Both the position numbers and the translations under genes were made by a program. Below are positions 36,077-45,543 of a stretch of DNA of 64,000 nucleotides, one piece after another. The stretch covers positions 1,488,001 to 1,552,000 of the forward strand of contig NZ_PVYX01000002.1 in assembly GCF_003001695.1 (NCBI RefSeq). Direction: 5' to 3'. Source of the stretch: Flagellimonas meridianipacifica (lineage in GTDB: Bacteria; Bacteroidota; Bacteroidia; Flavobacteriales; Flavobacteriaceae). Position 1 is the first letter of the stretch. Each line of letters begins with the position of its first letter. The notes under the pieces were generated by a model, which searched no databases, was not told where the DNA came from, and worked only from the letters and a program-made list of their open reading frames with translations.

Positions 36077-37477
36077 TTAGTTTCCTTTTACTTTGGTGAT
36101 TTGGGCCATAATTTCAGCTTCAGACACCAATCTTCCATTGGCATAAGCCCTTGCCTGCATTTGACAAATTCCTCGACGGATTGGGGACAATAAATCCAAT
36201 TTAAAAATCAGCGTATCGCCAGGGGTTACTTGCTGTTTATATCGAACGTTATCAATTTTAAGAAGATACGTAAGATAGTTCTCAGGGTCTGGAACCGTGC
36301 TCAACACCAAGATTCCCCCTGTTTGTGCCATGGCCTCAATTTGAAGTACACCTGGCATTACTGGGGCTCCTGGAAAATGACCTACAAAAAACGGTTCGTT
36401 CATGGTCACATTCTTCACACCTATCACATGCTCTTCGGAGAGTTCCATAATTTTGTCAACCAACAAAAATGGAGGACGGTGAGGAAGCATTTCCATGATT
36501 TGAGTGATATCCTTCACAGGTTTAGCATGAAGATCAACATCTGGAACCGAATTACGTCTTTCTTGCTTGATAATTTTCTGAAGTTTCTTGGCAAACTGAG
36601 TGTTTACAAAATGTCCAGGCTTATTGGCTATGACCTTACCTTGAATTCGAGTTCCTGCCAAAGCCAAATCCCCAACAACATCCAACAACTTGTGCCTTGC
36701 TGCTTCATTTGGATAATGCAGGGTAAGGTTATCCAGAATTCCATTGGGTTTCACAGAAAGTTTCTTCTTCTTAAAAGCTTTCTCCAATTTTTTCATTGTG
36801 GCCTCCGAAATTTCTTTGTCCACATAAACAATGGCGTTGTTTAAGTCGCCTCCTTTAATAAGACCGTGTTCCAAAAGCATCTCTAGCTCATGAAGAAAGC
36901 TAAAGGTCCTTGAATCTGCTATTTCCGATTTGAAATCAGATAGTTGCTCCAAGTTTGCATTTTGAGTACCTAAAACCTTGGTCCCAAAATCTACCATTGT
37001 AGTTACTTGATATTTGTCTGAAGGAATTACAGTAATCTCGCTTCCTGTTGCTTCGTCCTTATACGAAATGACATCTTTGACCACATATACCTCGCTGTCC
37101 AGTTCTTGCTCCACAATTCCTGCTTCTTCCAATGCTTGAACAAAGAATTTGGAAGAACCATCCATAATTGGGGGTTCAGGGGCATCCAACTCTATAAGCA
37201 CATTGTCAATTTCCATACCTACCAAAGCAGCTAGGACGTGCTCAGAAGTCTGAATCTTAACTCCATTTTTCTCTAAGTTGGTACCCCGCTGTGTATTTAC
37301 TACATAGCTGGCATCCGCTTCTATTATGGGTTCACCTTCCAAATCCACACGTTTAAATGCAAAACCGTGGTTTTCCTTAGCAGGCACAAAGGACATGGTC
37401 ACATTCTCTCCAGTATGCAAACCAACACCTTCCAAGGTTACCTTTTTCTCAATGGTACGTTGCTTTGTATTAGTCAT
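36077..37477 (-). CDS. lpxC/fabZ: LpxC-FabZ fusion: UDP-3-O-acyl-GlcNAc deacetylase / 3-hydroxyacyl-ACP dehydratase
   Basis: Two enzymes lie in one 466-residue chain. The LpxC domain (1-300) has the zinc ligands in TSEHVLAAL and [12 protein letters not shown]. The FabZ domain (about 320-466) has the HRPPFLLVD catalytic His and [20 protein letters not shown] with its Glu. The fusion is a known Bacteroidetes trait and links lipid A deacetylation with fatty-acid dehydration. It overlaps lpxD by 8 bases and abuts lpxA. Confidence 0.97.
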   Translation of the reverse strand: MTNTKQRTIEKKVTLEGVGLHTGENVTMSFVPAKENHGFAFKRVDLEGEPIIEADASYVVNTQRGTNLEKNGVKIQTSEHVLAALVGMEIDNVLIELDAPEPPIMDGSSKFFVQALEEAGIVEQELDSEVYVVKDVISYKDEATGSEITVIPSDKYQVTTMVDFGTKVLGTQNANLEQLSDFKSEIADSRTFSFLHELEMLLEHGLIKGGDLNNAIVYVDKEISEATMKKLEKAFKKKKLSVKPNGILDNLTLHYPNEAARHKLLDVVGDLALAGTRIQGKVIANKPGHFVNTQFAKKLQKIIKQERRNSVPDVDLHAKPVKDITQIMEMLPHRPPFLLVDKIMELSEEHVIGVKNVTMNEPFFVGHFPGAPVMPGVLQIEAMAQTGGILVLSTVPDPENYLTYLLKIDNVRYKQQVTPGDTLIFKLDLLSPIRRGICQMQARAYANGRLVSEAEIMAQITKVKGN

Positions 37478-38501
37478 GGTCGACTTTCGCCTTTTTTTCT
37501 ATTTCGTTGATTGTATTTACCAGTTTCGGGAGATTCTTGAAATGAACATACGACTTGTTATAGTCACCGTAATTAAGTGCTGGAGAGCCTTGTAGCACCT
37601 CTCCATCTTTTACGTTTCGCCCTATTCCAGATTGGGCCTGGATCCGCACCCTATCACCAATGGTGATGTGGCCTACTATTCCAACCTGACCGCCGATGAG
37701 ACAGTACTTGCCAATTTTTGTAGATCCCGCAATTCCCGTTTGGGCTGCTATCGCGGTATGTTCACCAATTTCCACGTTATGGGCAATTTGAATTTGATTG
37801 TCTAGTTTCACCCCTTTGCGAAGAATGGTAGATCCCAAAGTTGCCCTGTCAATGGTAGTTCCGGCACCAACATCAACATTTTCTTCCAAAATCACATTAC
37901 CTGTTTGCGGTACCTTACTATATTCTCCCTTTTCATTTGGAGTGAAACCAAATCCATCTGCTCCAATTATTGCACCGCTATGGATCACACAATTGTTGCC
38001 AATAACAGATTCTGAATAAATCTTTGAACCTGCAAAAATTAGGACGTTGTCACCTATAGTGACATTTTCTCCTATATATACATTGGGGTATATTTTTACG
38101 TTGTCTCCAATATTGACATTATCGCCCAAGTAAGAAAAAGCTCCAAGATAAAATCCTTCCCCGTATTTAGCGGTTTCGGATACAAAAGAAGGCTGCTCCA
38201 CTCCTACCTTATTGCTTTTGACCTGGTTGTAATACTCCAATAATTTAGAGAATGATTTATACGCGTCATCTACTTTTATTAAAGTAGTGGTAAGTTCTTG
38301 TTCTGGTGCAAAATCCCTATTAACAATTGTAATAGAGGCTTTTGTAGAATAGATGTATGAGGTATATTTTGGGTTGGCAAGAAAGGTTAAAGAACCTGTT
38401 TCTCCTTCCTCTATTTTTGATAATTTATGTACCGTAATTTGAGGATTGCCCTCAACCTCTCCCTCTAATATTCCTGCAATTTGGGTGGCCGTAAATTTCA
38501 T
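37470..38501 (-). CDS. lpxD: UDP-3-O-(3-hydroxyacyl)glucosamine N-acyltransferase
   Basis: LpxD adds the second acyl chain in lipid A synthesis. This 343-residue copy has the N-terminal uridine-binding domain (1-100, with [16 protein letters not shown]), hexapeptide repeats (about 105-310) and the catalytic His in [15 protein letters not shown], followed by a C-terminal helix. It is the first gene of the lipid A cluster. The -7 element TACTTTTG ends only 5 bases before its ATG, so a leaderless or nearly leaderless message is possible. Confidence 0.97.
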   Translation of the reverse strand: MKFTATQIAGILEGEVEGNPQITVHKLSKIEEGETGSLTFLANPKYTSYIYSTKASITIVNRDFAPEQELTTTLIKVDDAYKSFSKLLEYYNQVKSNKVGVEQPSFVSETAKYGEGFYLGAFSYLGDNVNIGDNVKIYPNVYIGENVTIGDNVLIFAGSKIYSESVIGNNCVIHSGAIIGADGFGFTPNEKGEYSKVPQTGNVILEENVDVGAGTTIDRATLGSTILRKGVKLDNQIQIAHNVEIGEHTAIAAQTGIAGSTKIGKYCLIGGQVGIVGHITIGDRVRIQAQSGIGRNVKDGEVLQGSPALNYGDYNKSYVHFKNLPKLVNTINEIEKKAKVDHD

Positions 38502-38506
38502 TGCTG

Positions 38507-38514
38507 CAAAAGTA
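38507..38514 (-). promoter_or_regulatory. -7 element TACTTTTG right before lpxD
   Basis: This perfect TAnnTTTG match ends 5 bases before the lpxD ATG. If used, transcription would start at or next to the A of the ATG. Confidence 0.4.
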
Positions 38515-38532
38515 ACAAAATTTGATAAACGG

Positions 38533-39750
38533 TTATCTGGGGTAGCAGATATAGTATTTGGTCACCTTTTTAGATAGGGCTTTCAAACTTAACTGATCAG
38601 ACTCTTTTAGTAAGTGTGTCACTTTACCATTTTTCTTTAGAACATTTATAGTCTGATAACTATCGTGGTAGGCCTTGTTTGCAATTTCTCCCCTAAAAAC
38701 AAAGTAATGAACGTCTTCTTCTTTTAGCTTATGAACTTCCTTCGCCCACTGCAATTTTTCTTGAAACTTCTCATCCGAAATAGGATTGTTTTTCATCTTG
38801 ATGTGCAAAAGATTTCGGTTGAGAATCATTTTACTCAAAGTTGATAGTACAAAATCATCGTGACCTTGCCAATCTTTTAAAGCAGACATCACGTCAATAT
38901 CGTCCAATTTTGAAAAGAACGCCAAGGCTTCATTTGAAAAACCCTTATTTGCCTTAGACTCTAAAAAGTACCTTAATATTTTACTACAATTAATTGGAAC
39001 ACCATCGGTCAAAAGGCTACGAGCCCTTTTCATGATGCGAACAAGTAATTGCTCCGCCACCAAGCTTGTTTTATGTAGATAAACTTGCCAGTACATAAAT
39101 CTTCTGGCCATAAGAAATTTCTCAACGGCATAAATTCCTTTCTCTTCTATCAATAAATGCCCATCAACAACATTGAGCATTGAGATTAGGCGCTCTGAGT
39201 TAATATTACCTTCGGTTACTCCCGAGTAAAAACTATCACGCTTTAGATAATCAAGACGGTCCATATCCAACTGACTTGACACCAATTGATTCATAAAAGG
39301 TTTGTGATAGCTCCCTTGAAAAATTTGAATCGCTAAATCCAAGGCTCCTGAAAATTCTGAATTCAGGGCTTGCATAAATTTGAGGGATATTTCTTCATGC
39401 ATGATATCCTCCGCAATAAATCCTTCCAAAGCATGTGAAAAAGGTCCATGGCCCATATCGTGCAATAAAATAGCGCAAAGAAGTCCCGACTCTTCTTCTT
39501 CGGAAATTTCAATTTCCTTGAGCCTCAAAATCTGGATGGCCTTTGTCATTAAATGCATACACCCCAGAGCATGATGGAACCGAGTATGGTGAGCCCCAGG
39601 GTAAACCAAATAGGACATTCCCATTTGGGATATTCGTCTTAAACGTTGAAAATATGGGTGGGCGATAAGGTCAAAAATAAGTTCACTAGGAGTTCCAATA
39701 AAACCGTAAATTGGATCGTTATAGACCTTAAGCTTGTTGGTTGTGACCAA
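38533..39750 (-). CDS. HD-domain metal-dependent phosphohydrolase (dGTPase/SAMHD1-like)
   Basis: This 405-residue protein has an HD domain with [14 protein letters not shown] near residue 55 and the HD pair in [16 protein letters not shown] near 95, matching the deoxynucleotide triphosphohydrolase-like group. No ATG is available because a stop lies 15 bases upstream, so TTG 39750 is the start. It is upstream of lpxD by 31 bases and only 36 bases from divergent porX. It could act on dNTPs or on other phosphoesters. Confidence 0.9.
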   Translation of the reverse strand: MVTTNKLKVYNDPIYGFIGTPSELIFDLIAHPYFQRLRRISQMGMSYLVYPGAHHTRFHHALGCMHLMTKAIQILRLKEIEISEEEESGLLCAILLHDMGHGPFSHALEGFIAEDIMHEEISLKFMQALNSEFSGALDLAIQIFQGSYHKPFMNQLVSSQLDMDRLDYLKRDSFYSGVTEGNINSERLISMLNVVDGHLLIEEKGIYAVEKFLMARRFMYWQVYLHKTSLVAEQLLVRIMKRARSLLTDGVPINCSKILRYFLESKANKGFSNEALAFFSKLDDIDVMSALKDWQGHDDFVLSTLSKMILNRNLLHIKMKNNPISDEKFQEKLQWAKEVHKLKEEDVHYFVFRGEIANKAYHDSYQTINVLKKNGKVTHLLKESDQLSLKALSKKVTKYYICYPR

Positions 39751-39786
39751 TGCAGTCGACTTTTAAAGCTGTAAAGATAGCACTAT

Positions 39787-41331
39787 ATGAAAAAAATCAC
39801 CATTCTGTGGGTAGATGATGAAATTGACCTGCTCAAACCTCATATTCTTTTTCTGGAAAGCAAAAACTACGAAGTGGTTACCAGTCAAAGTGGGCAAGAT
39901 GCACTTGAAGAAATAAAGAACACTTTTTTCGATATTGTTTTTCTGGATGAGAACATGCCCGGGATTTCTGGTCTGGATACCCTAAATGAAATAAAACAGT
40001 ACGATGATTCCATTCCCGTGGTTATGATTACCAAGAGTGAAGAGGAGTATATAATGGACGAGGCTATTGGTTCTAAAATAGCTGATTACTTGATCAAGCC
40101 TGTAAACCCAAATCAGATATTGCTTTCGCTTAAAAAGAGCCTTGACAATTCTCGATTGGTATCTGAAAAAACAACAGCGAACTATCAGCAGGAATTCAGA
40201 AAAATTGCCATGGATTTATCCATGGTGAACAGCCATGAAGAATGGTCCGAGCTTTACAAAAAATTAATTTACTGGGAATTGCAATTGGAACAGATTGAGG
40301 ACTCAGGGATGTTTGAAATTTTGGAGTCCCAAAAAGTTGAAGCCAATTCACAGTTCAGCAAGTTTGTGGACAAGAACTATCAAGATTGGTTTACTTCGGA
40401 TGATGGTCCCATTATGTCCCACACCCTTTTCCGAAATATGGTCCATCCCGAATTGGAAAACAACAAGACCCTATTAATTGTAATTGATAACCTTCGGTAC
40501 GACCAATGGCTAGCCTTTGAAAAGGTATTGGGGGTACATTACAAAAAGAAAAAAGAATGTTCCTATTATAGTATTCTACCTACTGCGACCCAATACGCAC
40601 GCAATGCGATATTTTCCGGACTTACTCCCTTGGACATGGAAAAGAAATATCCAGAATGGTGGAAAAATGATACTGATGAAGGGGGGAAGAATCTCTTTGA
40701 AGCTGAGTTTTTAGGGGAGCAACTGAAAAGGTTGGGGCTCAACTTCAATTGGGAATACCATAAAATAAGTACCTTGAAACAGGGTAAACAATTGGCACAA
40801 AACTTCCGTTCGCAAAAGGATAATGACCTTACGGTTTTGGTTTATAATTTTGTGGATATGTTGTCCCATGCCAAAACAGAAATGGAAGTCATCAAGGAAT
40901 TGGCCTCCAACGACAAGGCCTATCGCTCGTTAACACTAAGTTGGTTCAAAAACTCGCCTCTTTTGGATATTATCCAGCAGGCACAGAGTCTGGGAATGAA
41001 GTTGATATTAACCACCGACCACGGTACCATTAATGTTAAGCAACCTTCAAAAGTGATAGGCGACCGAGAAACCAGCTTGAATCTGCGCTACAAGACCGGA
41101 AGAAGCCTTACCTTTGATGATAAAGACGTTCTGGCCACTAAGAATCCACAAGAAATACATTTACCGAATATCAATTTGAGCAGCAGCTACATCTTTGCCA
41201 AAAACGACCTCTTCTTTGCTTATCCCAATAACTACAACCATTATGTAGGGTATTACAGAAATACCTATCAACATGGCGGAGTTTCTTTGGAGGAAATGAT
41301 TGTACCTTTTGTAGTTTTGGAGGCAAAATAG
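39787..41331 (+). CDS. porX: PorX: response regulator with PglZ phosphodiesterase domain
   Basis: PorX controls type IX secretion genes in gliding and pathogenic Bacteroidetes. The receiver domain (1-120) has acidic residues 10-11 and phospho-acceptor Asp54 in FLDENMPG. The PglZ, alkaline-phosphatase-fold domain (about 200-510) has TLLIVIDNLRYDQ, the metal Thr region in LPTATQYARNAIFSGL and LTTDHGTINVK. The length matches the family. The partner kinase PorY is not in this window. It is followed by tsaE after 8 bases. Confidence 0.96.
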   Translation: MKKITILWVDDEIDLLKPHILFLESKNYEVVTSQSGQDALEEIKNTFFDIVFLDENMPGISGLDTLNEIKQYDDSIPVVMITKSEEEYIMDEAIGSKIADYLIKPVNPNQILLSLKKSLDNSRLVSEKTTANYQQEFRKIAMDLSMVNSHEEWSELYKKLIYWELQLEQIEDSGMFEILESQKVEANSQFSKFVDKNYQDWFTSDDGPIMSHTLFRNMVHPELENNKTLLIVIDNLRYDQWLAFEKVLGVHYKKKKECSYYSILPTATQYARNAIFSGLTPLDMEKKYPEWWKNDTDEGGKNLFEAEFLGEQLKRLGLNFNWEYHKISTLKQGKQLAQNFRSQKDNDLTVLVYNFVDMLSHAKTEMEVIKELASNDKAYRSLTLSWFKNSPLLDIIQQAQSLGMKLILTTDHGTINVKQPSKVIGDRETSLNLRYKTGRSLTFDDKDVLATKNPQEIHLPNINLSSSYIFAKNDLFFAYPNNYNHYVGYYRNTYQHGGVSLEEMIVPFVVLEAK

Positions 41332-41339
41332 AATCAAAA

Positions 41340-41753
41340 TTGAAAAGAGAGTTTACCTTAAAAGATATAGATGATGTTGCGGTCGAATTGCTGAACCACG
41401 TATCTGGAAATGTTTTATGTTTCTATGGAGAAATGGGTGCAGGAAAAACCACTTTAATAAAACATTTGGTCAAGAATTTGAATGGAATAGATTCGGCCAA
41501 CAGCCCCACTTTTGGAATGGTAAATGAATACTTTTCCAAGAAAAATGAATTGTTGGGGTATCATTTTGATTTTTATCGCATCGAAGATGAAAGTGAAATT
41601 TATGATTTGGGATTTGAGGATTATTTAAGTTCAGATGCTTGGTTATTTATCGAATGGCCTGAAAAGGTATCGTCTGTTCTACCCGATAACACGGAATTCA
41701 TCTACTTACAGTTTATCGACGAAAACACACGTTCAATCGAGATAAATCCGTGA
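41340..41753 (+). CDS. tsaE: tRNA threonylcarbamoyladenosine biosynthesis ATPase TsaE
   Basis: TsaE supports TsaB/TsaD in making t6A on ANN-decoding tRNAs. Walker A is GEMGAGKTTLIKHL near residue 31, followed by SANSPTFGMVNEY and the acidic FDFYRIEDE and WLFIEWPEK. At 137 residues it is typical. No ATG is in frame before the P-loop, so the TTG at 41340, eight bases after porX, is the start. Confidence 0.95.
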   Translation: MKREFTLKDIDDVAVELLNHVSGNVLCFYGEMGAGKTTLIKHLVKNLNGIDSANSPTFGMVNEYFSKKNELLGYHFDFYRIEDESEIYDLGFEDYLSSDAWLFIEWPEKVSSVLPDNTEFIYLQFIDENTRSIEINP

Positions 41754-41804
41754 ACCCAAACAATCCATGTATCTTGAAGGAAATCACTTATGAGGTTGGT
41801 CAGT

Positions 41805-41851
41805 ATCGATAAAAGGCCTATTTTTTCGGATAAAACGCAAGTTTTATCGAT
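41805..41851 (+). promoter_or_regulatory. overlapping inverted repeats before the small exported peptide
   Basis: ATCGATAAAA (41805-41814) pairs perfectly with TTTTATCGAT (41842-41851). Inside, GATAAAAC-GCAA-GTTTTATC (41829-41848) is an 8-bp stem with a GNRA-type GCAA loop. The two stems share the same 3' arm, so they cannot form together. This lies 80 bases upstream of the 45-codon ORF and could act as an RNA switch or an operator. Confidence 0.5.
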
Positions 41852-41930
41852 GAAGTGTAGGTTGGCTTGAAATATTTTCCTACATTCGTTTTGTGAATGA
41901 ATTCATTTATTAACCAAAAACTCTTTTACG

Positions 41931-42068
41931 ATGAACACTAAAAAAGTTTTTTTTGGATTCTTAGCTATTGCCTTTTTGGCTATGACAGCTGTTTCAACCA
42001 ATATTGTTGACGTGGATTCCTTGGAGGAAGCGCCCAGTATCAGAAAGGACCAGCAAATAAAGTTCTAG
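41931..42068 (+). CDS. small exported peptide, 45 aa
   Basis: This short ORF has a clear signal sequence (MNTKKVFFGFLAIAFLAMTA) followed by about 24 polar residues (VDVDSLEEAPSIRKDQQIKF). A strong terminator follows 28 bases after its stop, so it is a single-gene transcript. The upstream region has overlapping hairpins and a possible -7 element (TACATTCG, one mismatch). I do not know a family. It could be a secreted signal, a periplasmic peptide or an envelope modulator; nothing supports one choice. Confidence 0.75.
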   Translation: MNTKKVFFGFLAIAFLAMTAVSTNIVDVDSLEEAPSIRKDQQIKF

Positions 42069-42095
42069 CATCAACAGCTAAGTATGTACTTAAAG

Positions 42096-42123
42096 CCCTT
42101 TGTAATTTTACAAAGGGTTTTTT
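42096..42123 (+). terminator. intrinsic terminator after the small peptide
   Basis: CCCTTTGTAA/TTACAAAGGG followed by six T residues lies between the 45-codon ORF and the next membrane protein gene. It also shows that the next gene starts after it. Confidence 0.85.
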
Positions 42124-42158
42124 ATACAATAATTTTAAGTCTCGTTAGTTATGGTTAT

Positions 42159-42701
42159 ATGAGTGATAAGAAAAAGGTAAGGCAAAAGTTCCTAATCGAG
42201 GGTATTGTAACGATTTTAATAGCCATAACACCTATACTTCATTATTTCTGGAAATACTTACCATCTGATGGATCTGAAATGAATTTCATCGGGATTACTT
42301 TTACCAATAATGGATTTCCAAATGTAGGTGATGCTTTTTATTATTACTTTTTAAAAATCACCCCTTTACTTCTTCTAATCATTTGGTTTACAACATGTAA
42401 GCATTGGTGGTATCATGCCATTTTGATTCCAATAGCGATGTATAGTTTTCAATTGTTTAGTGTACTTACCTATGATTCCCAAATAATTGATGAAAGCGAA
42501 ATCTTGTATGTCATTGCGGTTACAATGGTAGTTACCCCAGTTGTATATTTTATTAGGGTAAAATTGGTAGATAAACATGTTCATGGCATTGATTTGGACG
42601 CTATGGATACTGAACTTCAAATTCTTAAAGAAAAAGAAGAACTCCGCAAAGAGCGCGAGAAACTGGAACAGCGCCAACAAACCCTTGCTAAAAAAATGTA
42701 A
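42159..42701 (+). CDS. flavobacterial integral membrane protein with coiled-coil tail, 180 aa
   Basis: Four hydrophobic segments (about 11-29, 56-76, 85-108 and 115-135) are followed by a charged coiled-coil tail (about 145-180, with KEELRKEREKLEQRQQ). The ATG at 42159 (MSDKKK) is chosen because an upstream ATG would lie inside the preceding terminator. A four-helix bundle with a cytoplasmic coiled coil could bind a partner. The function is unknown. Confidence 0.7.
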   Translation: MSDKKKVRQKFLIEGIVTILIAITPILHYFWKYLPSDGSEMNFIGITFTNNGFPNVGDAFYYYFLKITPLLLLIIWFTTCKHWWYHAILIPIAMYSFQLFSVLTYDSQIIDESEILYVIAVTMVVTPVVYFIRVKLVDKHVHGIDLDAMDTELQILKEKEELRKEREKLEQRQQTLAKKM

Positions 42702-42748
42702 ATTTGTTTTATTGCCTGTTAATGGCATAATCAACGGATTTACAATGT

Positions 42749-43948
42749 ATGAACCAACCCTCCTCCCCGTTTAGCAAACAGCAACTTCTACCGCAAGAAG
42801 AGACCTTGGAAATCCTGAAACAAAAAGGAGAACTCTTTATCGGATTACCAAAGGAAAATCAATATCAAGAAAAGCGCATTTGTTTGACCCCAGATGCCGT
42901 CAACGCGATTACAGCTCATGGACATCGCGTATTGGTGGAATCTGGAGCTGGTGAAGGCGCTAACTTTTCGGATACCGATTATACTGATGCTGGTGCAGAA
43001 ATTACTCGCGATACCAAAAAAGTATTCTCATGTCCACTCATTTTAAAAGTGGAGCCCCCTACCCTTTCGGAAATGGATATGCTCAATCCGCAGACTATTG
43101 TAATATCCGCTTTACAAATAAAGACACAGTCCAAAGCTTATTTTGAAAAGATGGCCAAAAAACGATTGACGGCCATAGCTTTCGAGTACATTCGTGATGA
43201 GGACGGAAAATATCCCGCAGTACGTTCTCTTAGCGAAATCGCTGGTATCTCTTCCATTTTGATTGCATCTGAACTTATGGCAACCACCAACAAAGGCAAC
43301 GGGCTTATGTTTGGAAACATCAGCGGGGTACCTCCGGTTGAAGTGGTCATTATTGGGGCTGGAACCGTAGGTGAGTTTGCTTCTCGCTCTGCATTGGGGC
43401 TTGGAGCTAACATAAAGGTATTTGATAATTCATTGACCAAACTCCGAAATCTTCAAACCAATTTGAATCGTACGGTATATACTTCCACCATTCAACCCAA
43501 AAACTTACTCAAAGCCCTGAAGCGCTGTGATGTGGCCATTGGTGCTACTCGAGGAAAGGACAGGTCTCCTGTGGTAGTCTCGAGCACCATGGTGGAGAAC
43601 ATGAAAAAAGGCGCCGTGATTATTGATGTAAGTATAGATATGGGTGGATGTTTTGAGACCTCCGAAGTGACCACTCATGATAAACCCACTATCGAAAAAT
43701 ACGATGTCATCCACTACGGAGTACCCAATATTCCGTCACGATATCCAAGAACATCCTCCATTTCTATAAGCAATATTTTTACTCCCTATCTGCTTAAAAT
43801 AGGTGAAGATGGTGGCCTAGAACACTCATTGCGTTTTGACAAAGGTTTACGCAATGGGCTATATATGTACCATGGAATATTGACCAATAAATCCGTTGGT
43901 GATTGGTTTGGACTTTCCTATAATGACATTAATTTTCTCATTTTTTAA
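42749..43948 (+). CDS. ald: alanine dehydrogenase
   Basis: Ald interconverts L-alanine and pyruvate with NAD. The 399-residue protein belongs to the AlaDH/PNT family. It has KENQYQEKRICLTPDAV near residue 36, VESGAGEGANFSD, VVIIGAGTVGEFASRSALGLGANIKVFD as the NAD-binding fold (shown by its GAGTVG) and DVSIDMGGCFETS near 290. The N-terminal extension of about 30 residues is unusual but common in flavobacteria. It is in an operon with the small membrane-anchored gene downstream. Confidence 0.93.
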   Translation: MNQPSSPFSKQQLLPQEETLEILKQKGELFIGLPKENQYQEKRICLTPDAVNAITAHGHRVLVESGAGEGANFSDTDYTDAGAEITRDTKKVFSCPLILKVEPPTLSEMDMLNPQTIVISALQIKTQSKAYFEKMAKKRLTAIAFEYIRDEDGKYPAVRSLSEIAGISSILIASELMATTNKGNGLMFGNISGVPPVEVVIIGAGTVGEFASRSALGLGANIKVFDNSLTKLRNLQTNLNRTVYTSTIQPKNLLKALKRCDVAIGATRGKDRSPVVVSSTMVENMKKGAVIIDVSIDMGGCFETSEVTTHDKPTIEKYDVIHYGVPNIPSRYPRTSSISISNIFTPYLLKIGEDGGLEHSLRFDKGLRNGLYMYHGILTNKSVGDWFGLSYNDINFLIF

Positions 43949-43954
43949 GGATAT

Positions 43955-44329
43955 ATGGGATTTTTACGACGCTTGGGCTGGTATTTAGTAGGCCTATCCA
44001 TTGGAATCATTTTTTTGGTTTTCTTTTTCAAGAAAAAATCAGATGAGACAGATACCGAGTTCTGTTACTTTCCTAATTGTAGGGTATTGAAAGATATGCG
44101 TTCCAAACCTTTGGTTTTTGGAGATAATTTGGAGGCCAGGTTTAGAGATACGGTTTTGATTCGGTCCTTTTTACAAGACGGGGATATCGATTTTGGGAGA
44201 AGTGATACGGAATCCAAACCATGCAAAACATATGTTGTGAAAATGAAACAAGCTCAAGATGAAATCCAGTTGATTTTCAAAAATTGCTCCGGTGAAGTAA
44301 TTGTGGAATCCAAGTTTAAAGAAAACTAA
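43955..44329 (+). CDS. single-pass membrane protein, possibly DUF4258 family, 124 aa
   Basis: One membrane helix (about 7-25) is followed by a soluble domain of about 95 residues with conserved-looking Cys (CYFPNCRVLKDMR, then SKPCKTYVV and FKNCSG). Four cysteines could form disulfides in the periplasm or bind metal. From memory, flavobacterial proteins next to ald carry a DUF4258 label, which I cannot confirm. It follows ald by 6 bases and overlaps the convergent proline dehydrogenase by 4. Confidence 0.75.
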   Translation: MGFLRRLGWYLVGLSIGIIFLVFFFKKKSDETDTEFCYFPNCRVLKDMRSKPLVFGDNLEARFRDTVLIRSFLQDGDIDFGRSDTESKPCKTYVVKMKQAQDEIQLIFKNCSGEVIVESKFKEN

Positions 44330-45498
44330 TCCTCCAACTTCCTTCGTTTTTTTTCTTTTTGCAACAAAGTGAGCTCTCGACTAGTTTGCCCTGCTACGGA
44401 AGTGTTCTCCTCTGCCCTTCGTATTAAATAGGGCATTACATCCCGAACGGGACCATAGGGAACATATTTGGCGGCATTATATCCTGAAGCAGAGAGATTG
44501 TAGGTAATATGGTCGCTCATACCATAAAGCTGACCAAACCATATAGAGTCATGGTTATTGTCAAGCTGTTTCTCTTCCATAAACTCCACCAACTTAATGG
44601 AACTCAATTCATTATGAGTACCCGCAAAAATACTCATCCTGTCAAGGTTTTCCATCATGTAGCCAATAGCAGCGTCAAAGTTCTCATCGGTCGCCTGCTT
44701 GGATTTACATATTGGGGTTGGATACCCTAGCTCTTTTGCCCGCTCGTTCTCCTTCTCCATGTAAGCACCGCGCACCACTTTTAAACCCACCTTGAATTTT
44801 TCCAATGAAGCAGTTTCATTCAGCTCTTTAATGAAATCCAGTCGATCCCACCGATACATTTGTGCCGTATTATAAACAACAACCTTTTCTTTATTGTATT
44901 TACGCATCATATCGAGAGCTAAATCATCCGCAGCTTGCTGCATCCAACTCTCTTCGGCGTCAATCAAAAGGGCCACATCCAAATCAAATGCCTTTTTGCA
45001 AACTTTATCGTAACGTTCCTTTATCCTGTCCCACTCATTTTGTTCATCCGAATTAAGCGGTCTTCCAGCACTTACTTTTTCATACAATTCGAAACGCCCG
45101 AATCCCGTGGGTTTAAAGACTGCAAAGGGAATAGCATCTTTTTCTTTTACAAAATCCAGAACGTCCAAGGTTTTTTGAAGGGCAAAATCGAATTGGTCTT
45201 CCACTTCTTTACCTTCAACCGAATAGTCCAAAATGGAACATACCCCTTTTTCATACATCTTGTCAATGATAGAAAGGCAATCTTCTTCGGTAGTTCCGCC
45301 ACAAAAATGGTCAAACACCGTGGCGCGAATTAATCCTTCAACCGGAAGATGTGCTTTTATGGCAAAATTGGTCACGGCAGTTCCGATTCTCACCAACGGT
45401 TCATTGGCAATTAATTTGAACAAAAAGTAAGCCCTTTCCAGCTCTGAGTCAGTTTTCAACTCAAACGCTATTGCCGTATCCTCAAAATTCAAGTGCAT
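44326..45498 (-). CDS. proline dehydrogenase (FAD-dependent)
   Basis: This 390-residue enzyme of the PutA/ProDH barrel family oxidises proline to pyrroline-5-carboxylate. Visible features are ALLIDAEESWMQQAADDLALD for the barrel core near residue 195, VVYNTAQMYRWDR, LKVVRGAYMEKENERA with the FAD and substrate Arg near 255, FAGTHNELSS, and the C-terminal YVPYGPVRDVMPYLIRRAEEN. The end LLQKEKKRRKLED is basic. A TATATTTG promoter element and a palindromic site lie upstream. P5C dehydrogenase is not in the window. Confidence 0.93.
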   Translation of the reverse strand: MHLNFEDTAIAFELKTDSELERAYFLFKLIANEPLVRIGTAVTNFAIKAHLPVEGLIRATVFDHFCGGTTEEDCLSIIDKMYEKGVCSILDYSVEGKEVEDQFDFALQKTLDVLDFVKEKDAIPFAVFKPTGFGRFELYEKVSAGRPLNSDEQNEWDRIKERYDKVCKKAFDLDVALLIDAEESWMQQAADDLALDMMRKYNKEKVVVYNTAQMYRWDRLDFIKELNETASLEKFKVGLKVVRGAYMEKENERAKELGYPTPICKSKQATDENFDAAIGYMMENLDRMSIFAGTHNELSSIKLVEFMEEKQLDNNHDSIWFGQLYGMSDHITYNLSASGYNAAKYVPYGPVRDVMPYLIRRAEENTSVAGQTSRELTLLQKEKKRRKLED

Positions 45499-45520
45499 TT
45501 TTGATAATCCTTTAATGAAT

Positions 45521-45528
45521 CAAATATA
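45521..45528 (-). promoter_or_regulatory. -7 element TATATTTG upstream of proline dehydrogenase
   Basis: This perfect TAnnTTTG match lies 22 bases before the start codon. A palindromic site sits 16-36 bases further upstream, where an activator or repressor could act. Confidence 0.5.
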
Positions 45529-45543
45529 AGTAGGGTTTCGATA

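Noticed and set aside
36230..36844. A 204-codon open frame on the plus strand
   Set aside because: It lies entirely antisense to the strongly supported lpxC-fabZ gene and its translation resembles no family.
44935..45333. A 132-codon plus-strand frame
   Set aside because: It is antisense to proline dehydrogenase.
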